Shown piece by piece: positions 58,874 to 64,000 of a DNA stretch of 64,000 bases. Position numbers and translations under genes: made by a program. The notes under the pieces were generated by a model. The model saw only the letters and a list, made by a program, of their open reading frames with translations. It was not told the DNA's origin and ran no database searches. This DNA comes from a virus. How positions within the stretch are numbered: position 1 is the stretch's first letter; each line of letters begins with the position of its first letter. The stretch covers positions 1 to 64,000 of the IMG/VR virus record IMGVR_UViG_3300026097_001200, one strand, 5' to 3'.

Positions 58874-61309
58874 ATGCCATATATCATTAATAACACTCGC
58901 GGAGAAATTGTTGCTGTCATCCCTGACGGTACTACCGACACAGAAGCTACTAGTTTAAGCCTTGTAGGCAAAAATGTTACACCCTACGGCGAAATTGAAA
59001 CTGAAAATCTTGTAAAACATCTAGAGAATTTTGCTGACACTAACAGCCCAGAAAATCCACTAGAAGGACAAATTTGGTACGACACTTCAGAAGGCTATAT
59101 CAAAACCTACACAGGTGTTCAATGGAAAAATGTCAGCGGATTATATGTAAGTTCTACCGCGCCGAGTGTTGAGCCAAAAGTAGGCGAGTTATGGCTTGAC
59201 ACTGTTAACTTTCAAGTAAAGGTATATGCAGAAACAGACAGAGGACTAGAGTGGATTACCAACAACCGGGTGCCGTTCGTGACCAGCGCACCTGACGCAG
59301 GGCTAGCCGGAGACTTTTACTTTAACGAAACATCGCAACAGCTTTTTATCAGCGACGGTGCCAGTTGGAGTCTTATTGGTCCGCCGGCTGCCACTGGTTT
59401 TCCAGGCACACTGTGGGAGAGTGCTAGTCTAAGAGATCTCAACGGTGATCCCGAGCCGGTTATTCTTGGCAAGGTTAATAACATTGTTGTAGCTGTGGCT
59501 GCCAAAAGAGACTTTATAATTCTACCAGATGATCGTCCCACAGGATTTACGGAATTGGTAAAAGGCATGACCTATGCCAGTGATGCTAGCATACTGGGCA
59601 CACTAGAGCACGGTCTCACTCCTGGCAGTTATATATCCGGCAACGTGTACAATGCCAACAGTGCACAAACTTGGAACATCAATGCAAGTACCAGTAGTGT
59701 AGCAAACACTGTGGTAGCTAGAGACAGCGCAGGAAGTTTCAGTGCAAACATTATTACAGGTAACCTTGCTGGCATTGCCAACAATGTGAACGGAATTGTT
59801 GCTGTTACAAACGGCGGAACAGGCGAAACAGTGTACGGCAACGGACAGTTACTGATCGGCGACGATGGCGGTCTTAGCAAAGGTACCATATCAGGGTCCG
59901 GCTCAATCACAGTAACAAACACCGCTGGTGCTATCTCTATTGGGTACAGTGGAGGTACAGGCAACGGCACTGTGAGCAGTGTGGGTATTAGTGCAGGGCC
60001 AGGCATTTCAGTGTCAGACTCGCCAGTTACTGGATCAGGCAACATCACTGTGAACAATACTGGAGTACTTGCTGTGTCGGCAGGCTCTGGCATTGATGTG
60101 TCCGAAAGCGGCGGTACTGTTACAATCAGTGCCACTGGCAGTGGAGTAACCAGTATTAATGCTGGGTCAGGCATAAGTGTATCACAGAGTACTGGCGACG
60201 TTACTATCAGTGCCACTGGAGGCGGTGGCGGTGGCGACGGTGACATGGTGCTAGCAGATGAACAGACTGTCACAGGACGCAAGACATTTACCGGTTATGA
60301 CAATATTGTAGCAGGTGCATATAGGTTTACCTATCCAGAGGACAATGGGTTTTGGTATGACACCAACAATGGCAACGCTTATATTGCAGTAGCATTTGAA
60401 AACGATACTTCAAGTATTAGATTTTACCGTGATGCTTTTCACACCGACGGGGACTCAGACCTTGGACCGCCTCCTGCACGTGGTAGTATTATCACTGCAG
60501 CAGATTTAGGGCCGGCTGTAAAAGGAGGATCTGCTATTCTTGGTGTTACCCACGCCAGTACGCCAGGATTTGGGGTAGGACTTCGCGGACAGGCAGTGAA
60601 TGCTAATTTTACAGGATGCATGGTACAAAGCGAAATCGGTGCTTTAAAAGGCAAACCATACTTGCATTTCCGCGGTTATAGTGATGCATTTAGTCCGACT
60701 GTAGATGCTGTGTTCACAGTGGACAGCGGCGGTAATGTACGTTTCGACGGTGTTGCAGCTACACCAGCAGGAGACTATGCAGAATTTTTCGAATGGTCTG
60801 ATGGTAACCCTGAAAACCAAGACAGAACGGGCATGTCAGTGGTACTGGAAGGCAACAAGGTTCGCATTGCACAGTCAGACGAAACTCCTGTTGGCATAGT
60901 AAGTGCTGTTCCAGGAGTGCTAGGCGACGCACCAGAACACAGTTGGCAAGGAAAATATCTCAAAGACGACTTTGGACGTCCTGTAATGCAGGAATATACA
61001 ATATATTCTTGGAAGGAAACAGTCAACGGTAGAACACTAGAGCAAACAGCAACCAGTTTAGATGATGTTGAAATTCCCGAAGATGCCGTAGCAACCACGC
61101 ACGACGAAGACGGACGTCCATTCAAGACACCAATGGTAAATCCCGACTACGATCCAGAAGCAGAATACAACCCCCGCAGTGAAAGACCAGAGTGGGCACC
61201 GATTGGCTTGCTGGGCAAATTAAGAATACTCAAGGATCAACCCGTGAACCCTCGCTGGATATACATGCGCAACATCAGTGACACTGTTGCAGAATATCTT
61301 TTGATATAG
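58874..61309 (+). CDS. Large virion fibre/tail protein with C-terminal peptidase G2-like domain
   Basis: 811 aa. The N-terminal module LVGKNVTPYGEIETENLVKH and NPLEGQIWYDTSEGYIKTYT is one I associate with T4-like cyanophage virion proteins. The middle has Gly/Ser-rich beta repeats. The C-terminal region from about residue 630 (AEFFEWSDGNPENQDRTGMS, VRIAQSDETPVGIVSAVPGV) matches the peptidase G2/intramolecular chaperone type domain of tail spikes, which may self-cleave during trimer assembly. A likely host-range determinant. Confidence 0.75.
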   Translation: MPYIINNTRGEIVAVIPDGTTDTEATSLSLVGKNVTPYGEIETENLVKHLENFADTNSPENPLEGQIWYDTSEGYIKTYTGVQWKNVSGLYVSSTAPSVEPKVGELWLDTVNFQVKVYAETDRGLEWITNNRVPFVTSAPDAGLAGDFYFNETSQQLFISDGASWSLIGPPAATGFPGTLWESASLRDLNGDPEPVILGKVNNIVVAVAAKRDFIILPDDRPTGFTELVKGMTYASDASILGTLEHGLTPGSYISGNVYNANSAQTWNINASTSSVANTVVARDSAGSFSANIITGNLAGIANNVNGIVAVTNGGTGETVYGNGQLLIGDDGGLSKGTISGSGSITVTNTAGAISIGYSGGTGNGTVSSVGISAGPGISVSDSPVTGSGNITVNNTGVLAVSAGSGIDVSESGGTVTISATGSGVTSINAGSGISVSQSTGDVTISATGGGGGGDGDMVLADEQTVTGRKTFTGYDNIVAGAYRFTYPEDNGFWYDTNNGNAYIAVAFENDTSSIRFYRDAFHTDGDSDLGPPPARGSIITAADLGPAVKGGSAILGVTHASTPGFGVGLRGQAVNANFTGCMVQSEIGALKGKPYLHFRGYSDAFSPTVDAVFTVDSGGNVRFDGVAATPAGDYAEFFEWSDGNPENQDRTGMSVVLEGNKVRIAQSDETPVGIVSAVPGVLGDAPEHSWQGKYLKDDFGRPVMQEYTIYSWKETVNGRTLEQTATSLDDVEIPEDAVATTHDEDGRPFKTPMVNPDYDPEAEYNPRSERPEWAPIGLLGKLRILKDQPVNPRWIYMRNISDTVAEYLLI
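59965..60230 (+). repeat. Degenerate Gly/Ser beta repeats inside fibre gene
   Basis: Repeated SAGPGISVSDSP, SAGSGIDVSESG, NAGSGISVSQST units, each followed by a TVTISATG-like strand. Typical of shaft regions in phage fibres; unit length about 25-30 residues. Confidence 0.7.
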
Positions 61310-61310
61310 G

Positions 61311-61339
61311 TTGACACGTCGGGCGTAATCAACTATTAT
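61311..61339 (+). promoter_or_regulatory. Sigma70-like promoter of MoxR gene
   Basis: TTGACA (61311-61316), 17-base spacer, TATTAT (61334-61339), directly after the fibre stop. The leader ends with AAAAAAGGATACGCCCT before ATG 61372. Confidence 0.8.
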
Positions 61340-61371
61340 AATAAAACATTCACTAAAAAAGGATACGCCCT

Positions 61372-62472
61372 ATGTCCACTTCTACAGAACATCGCAGTGT
61401 TACCTCTGTAGGTGCACGTAAACTTATTAAAAAATGCTTTGCTAAAAAACGTCCAATCTTTCTCTGGGGTCCTCCAGGAATTGGCAAATCTGAACTTGTC
61501 GAAGGCATTGCCAAAGAATCAAATGGTCTACTATTAGACCTACGGTTAGGGTTAATGGACCCAACAGATGTACGTGGCATGCCCTATTACAACAAAGAAT
61601 CAGGTAAAATGGAGTGGGCTCCTCCTATTGACCTTCCAACTGAAGAACTTGCTAGTCAATATCCAGTGGTAGTGCTGTTCCTTGACGAGATGAACGTTGC
61701 GGCACCTAGTGTGCAAGCCGCGGCATATCAGTTGATTCTCAATCGTCGAATTGGACAGTATACGCTGCCAGACAATGTTGTAGTAGTTGCCGCAGGTAAC
61801 CGTGAAAGCGATAAAGGTGTTACATATCGCATGCCCACTCCGCTTGCCAACCGTTTTGTACACGTTGAAATGCGTGTGGATTATACCAGCTGGTTAGACT
61901 GGGCCACTGAGAAGGCTATTCACAAAGATGTTATTGGTTATATTTCGTTTGCCAAGCAGGATCTCTACGACTTTGATGCAAAAGCCGCTAGTAGAGCATT
62001 TGCTACACCACGGTCTTGGACCTTTGTAAGCGAGCTAATCGAAGACAACGATTTAGACGAGCAAAGCCTAACTGATCTTATTGCAGGCACGGTAGGCGAA
62101 GGACTTGCAGTCAAGTTCATGGCGCACCGTAAGGTTGCAAGTCAAATGCCTAACCCAACTGACATTCTAGCTGGTAAAGTTAAAAACCTGGAAATCAACG
62201 AAATTTCCGCAATGTACAGTTTGGTTATTGCCATGTGTTACGAACTGCGCGAGTCGCTCGACAACGACAAAGTTAACGATAAGCAGTTCCACAAGATGGC
62301 AGATCTTTTCTTCCGCTTTATGATGGATAACTTTGAAACTGAGTTGGTTGTAATGGGTGCACGAACTGCTCTCAACAACTATCAGTTGCCTGTTCAGCCC
62401 ACCAAGCTTAAAAACTTTGACGAGTTTCACGAGCGTTACGGCAAATACATTTTAGCCGCTAACGAATCGTAA
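61372..62472 (+). CDS. MoxR-family AAA+ ATPase
   Basis: 366 aa. Walker A GPPGIGKSELV near residue 33, Walker B VVVLFLDEMNVA near 100, sensor 1 VVVVAAGNRESD near 138, and the arginine-finger region TPLANRFVHVEM near 162. The MoxR group usually works with a VWA-domain partner to remodel complexes; that partner is not visible here. It is flanked by a strong promoter and a terminator, so it forms a single-gene unit. Confidence 0.85.
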   Translation: MSTSTEHRSVTSVGARKLIKKCFAKKRPIFLWGPPGIGKSELVEGIAKESNGLLLDLRLGLMDPTDVRGMPYYNKESGKMEWAPPIDLPTEELASQYPVVVLFLDEMNVAAPSVQAAAYQLILNRRIGQYTLPDNVVVVAAGNRESDKGVTYRMPTPLANRFVHVEMRVDYTSWLDWATEKAIHKDVIGYISFAKQDLYDFDAKAASRAFATPRSWTFVSELIEDNDLDEQSLTDLIAGTVGEGLAVKFMAHRKVASQMPNPTDILAGKVKNLEINEISAMYSLVIAMCYELRESLDNDKVNDKQFHKMADLFFRFMMDNFETELVVMGARTALNNYQLPVQPTKLKNFDEFHERYGKYILAANES

Positions 62473-62478
62473 CCAGGT

Positions 62479-62533
62479 CAGGGCCGGTCTGTTAAATAAC
62501 ATAGGGCGAATGTTAGACCGGCCCTGTTTTTTT
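62479..62533 (+). terminator. Rho-independent terminator with long loop
   Basis: CAGGGCCGGTCT (62479-62490) pairs perfectly with AGACCGGCCCTG (62515-62526), followed by seven T. The 24-base loop is long and contains ACATAGGGCG, complementary to the start region of the MoxR gene. Confidence 0.85.
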
Positions 62534-62543
62534 GGAATAAACA

Positions 62544-63671
62544 ATGATTTACGACATACCGCAAGATTTTGTTGGGACATACGATACCACACAAATAGAC
62601 TTTTCTGCTTGGGCACTAAAAACAATTCAGAAAAAATGGCCTCATGTAACTGATCTATCTACTATCCATGAAGTTTTATCTGTTAAAGAAATTGCACAAG
62701 TAACCAGATATGTACAAGACGAGACTAGTAAATGCACAGAATTTATGTCTATGCTGGATCAATTCTTCGCTGATAATGTTTCTCCTTTACTAGACAACAA
62801 TGACTATCTTGTACAACGCCAGCCTAATCTTAGATTGGTCATTCCGGATCAAGAAATACACGGACAACGCATTAATTTTCACTGCGATGCTATAGTAGGT
62901 GGCGGAAGAGGCAGCATGACTGCATGGATTCCTATCACTGATGCATACGACACCAATTCTCTGTGGATAGCAGACGTAGATATAAGCAGAGAATTGGTTA
63001 CAAATTTTATACAAAAGCAATGGACTGCTGAGAAATTTGATAGTGAATGTTTAAAAGCGGCAAAAAATATTTCGCTACAACCTGGAAAATTTTTATTGTT
63101 TGATCAAGAAAGAGTGCATGGATCTATCAATAACACTACCAATAAAACTCGTCTTAGTTTTGATGCTAGGTTTCTAGTTAAGGGGCAAGAAACTTATAAA
63201 AGAATACCTGGTGGTTATTTTCGTTTACCTGAGGATTATAAAAGAGATCAAACCACTTTACAGGATTATAACCTGCTGGTATATCTTAATCGCAACACTG
63301 AATTTACAAAACACATACCGTTTAACATGCAAAGAGCATTTATAGACTCTTATTCCAGAAAGAAAAATTTATCAAATGTAAGTGTAGATTTTTTGCCACA
63401 ACAGATACACGAAGGAATGTTTTTGCACTGGCTTCCGGGTTTAGAGAATTTTATTCCGTTAAAATTTGATGGAATAATGATGTTGAGTATTTTTGCACTG
63501 CCTGATGACAAGACTCGTAGAGAATTTTTATGTAATCTTGCTGTACAACACAATAAGAAATTATTTTTTGCCAACGAAGAATTATGCATCGAAACAGCAG
63601 AAGATATTGAAAAAATCAATGAATATTATGAATACGCAGTATGGCAAGATGGAGATTTTCCCTGGGAATGA
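62544..63671 (+). CDS. PhyH-like 2OG-Fe(II) dioxygenase
   Basis: 375 aa. Iron ligands His 113 and Asp 115 in RINFHCDAIVG, distal His 192 in DQERVHGSINN and Arg 203 in NKTRLSFDARF, the phytanoyl-CoA dioxygenase pattern. Residues from about 220 onward form an extra helical region with no known domain. It would hydroxylate or halogenate-type oxidise an unknown substrate using 2-oxoglutarate. It overlaps the next start by four bases. Confidence 0.75.
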   Translation: MIYDIPQDFVGTYDTTQIDFSAWALKTIQKKWPHVTDLSTIHEVLSVKEIAQVTRYVQDETSKCTEFMSMLDQFFADNVSPLLDNNDYLVQRQPNLRLVIPDQEIHGQRINFHCDAIVGGGRGSMTAWIPITDAYDTNSLWIADVDISRELVTNFIQKQWTAEKFDSECLKAAKNISLQPGKFLLFDQERVHGSINNTTNKTRLSFDARFLVKGQETYKRIPGGYFRLPEDYKRDQTTLQDYNLLVYLNRNTEFTKHIPFNMQRAFIDSYSRKKNLSNVSVDFLPQQIHEGMFLHWLPGLENFIPLKFDGIMMLSIFALPDDKTRREFLCNLAVQHNKKLFFANEELCIETAEDIEKINEYYEYAVWQDGDFPWE

Positions 63672-63931
63672 TACTTAATAGTCAAGTAATACACGTTCCC
63701 AAAGAATGGCAAGACTCTTCATTGCCTGCTGTTGAACGTTATTACAACAACAGTGATGATTTATTAAAACAAAATCTTTGGAAAATACGACAAGAGTTTG
63801 GCACCAAAGGCCAACGTTGGTGGTGGAAAACTGTTTTTGTAACCAACGATGAAACAAAGACTTTAGAATGGCATGTAAGGTATATCTTTAAGTGCGCACA
63901 TGATGCTGTGTTATTTCAGCTTAAATATTAA
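63668..63931 (+). CDS. Small hypothetical protein
   Basis: 87 aa from ATG 63668. VIHVPKEWQDSSLPAVERYY, then RQEFGTKGQRWWWKTVFVT and VRYIFKCAHDAVLFQLK. Basic and aromatic, no known motif. Its stop lies inside an AT-rich palindrome. Confidence 0.5.
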   Translation: MILNSQVIHVPKEWQDSSLPAVERYYNNSDDLLKQNLWKIRQEFGTKGQRWWWKTVFVTNDETKTLEWHVRYIFKCAHDAVLFQLKY

Positions 63932-63943
63932 ACAATATTTAAG
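63920..63943. repeat. Perfect AT-rich inverted repeat
   Basis: CTTAAATATT and AATATTTAAG, ten bases each, separated by AAAC, overlapping the stop of the previous gene. It lacks GC and a T-run, so it is a weak terminator. It also contains TTAAATA, a late-like core. Confidence 0.6.
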
Positions 63944-63953
63944 AACTATAACA

Positions 63954-64000
63954 ATGAAGTACACTGTGCAACGTCTTGACAAAAGATTCAACTATTTTGA
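63954..64000 (+). CDS. Start of a gene cut by the window edge
   Basis: ATG 63954 opens MKYTVQRLDKRFNYF and runs off the right end. Too short to assign. The upstream region offers the TTAAATA core in the palindrome as a possible promoter. Confidence 0.4.
   Translation, partial: MKYTVQRLDKRFNYF

Noticed and set aside
59629-60282. Long antisense frame of about 217 codons
   Set aside because: It lies opposite the Gly/Ser repeat region of the fibre gene; its Pro/Val/Thr-rich composition is what repetitive coding DNA gives on the other strand.
1-64000. CRISPR arrays, transposases, integrase or attachment sites
   Set aside because: I saw no regularly spaced repeats, no transposase or integrase motifs and no direct repeats at the tRNA genes; nothing suggests a temperate phage or mobile element in this window.
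1-64000. Bacterial chromosome or host genomic island instead of phage
   Set aside because: gp43, gp45, Rnh, gp4, DsbA-like, fibre genes and T4-late-like promoters in one tightly packed window, with no ribosomal or core metabolic operons, fit a phage genome.

Overview
This window reads as an internal stretch of a large lytic, T4-like marine myovirus genome, probably infecting a Gram-negative marine bacterium. The T4 signature genes are a family B DNA polymerase (gp43, 8114-10768), the sliding clamp (gp45, 12432-13163), an RNase H/5' exonuclease (36091-37101), a DsbA-like late regulator (5226-5486) and the head-completion nuclease gp4 (51100-51471). A large tail-fibre-like protein (58874-61309), ClpP and three CCA-encoding tRNA genes fit the same picture. 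Genes are packed tightly with ATGA or TAATG overlaps, no gene-free stretch exceeds about 150 bases, and GC content looks like 40-43% by eye. A host such as an alphaproteobacterium is suggested by TctC-like and TRAP-like solute-binding proteins and an LpxH-like phosphoesterase, but this is an inference.

Layout. 1-3439: small conserved phage proteins, a GT10-like glycosyltransferase and a zeta-toxin-like kinase. 3507-4511 (minus strand): an LpxH-like phosphoesterase and a 54-aa protein under their own promoter. 4615-7976: SGNH hydrolase, DsbA, hexapeptide acyltransferase, truncated adenylate-forming enzyme and secreted TctC-like protein. 8114-13163: replication core. 13167-24545: radical SAM proteins, a TGT/DpdA-like transglycosylase, glycosyltransferase, GalE-like epimerase, mini DegT aminotransferase, a second epimerase and a B12-type radical SAM protein. 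24607-36083: FolE, QueD, glycosyltransferase, methyltransferase, phosphoribosyltransferase, QueE, two adenylate-forming-like enzymes around a SAM synthetase, and two SGNH proteins. 36091-40421: exonuclease, small proteins and an FG-GAP/VCBS adhesin-like protein. 40399-45659 (minus strand): two SGNH proteins, a 46-aa basic protein, two 2OG-Fe(II) oxygenases, a radical SAM protein and a glycosyltransferase. 45713-53536: sulfotransferase, TRAP-like binding protein, then many small genes behind strong sigma70-like promoters (probably early), tRNA-Trp/Asn/Cys, ClpP and gp4. 53546-64000: two more radical SAM proteins, YkuK-like RNase H fold, methyltransferase, tail fibre, MoxR ATPase and a PhyH-like oxygenase.

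How the genes may work together. FolE, QueD and QueE make 7-carboxy-7-deazaguanine (CDG), and the TGT-like protein could place a 7-deazaguanine base in phage DNA. QueC is not in the window. Three adenylate-forming (ANL-like) proteins are present, one overlapping queE, so alternative chemistry on the CDG carboxylate is a testable idea. Seven radical SAM proteins plus a phage-encoded SAM synthetase and three methyltransferase-like proteins point to heavy SAM demand. Glycosyltransferases, epimerases, an aminotransferase, an acyltransferase, a sulfotransferase, 2OG oxygenases and five SGNH proteins look like a toolkit for decorating virion, DNA or host-surface polymers.

Regulation. Two promoter classes are visible: sigma70-like TTGACA-N17-TATAAT elements, and a T4-late-like motif (mostly CTAAATA, once TATAAATA). 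At three genes the late-like motif sits so close to the ATG that the transcript should be leaderless or nearly so.
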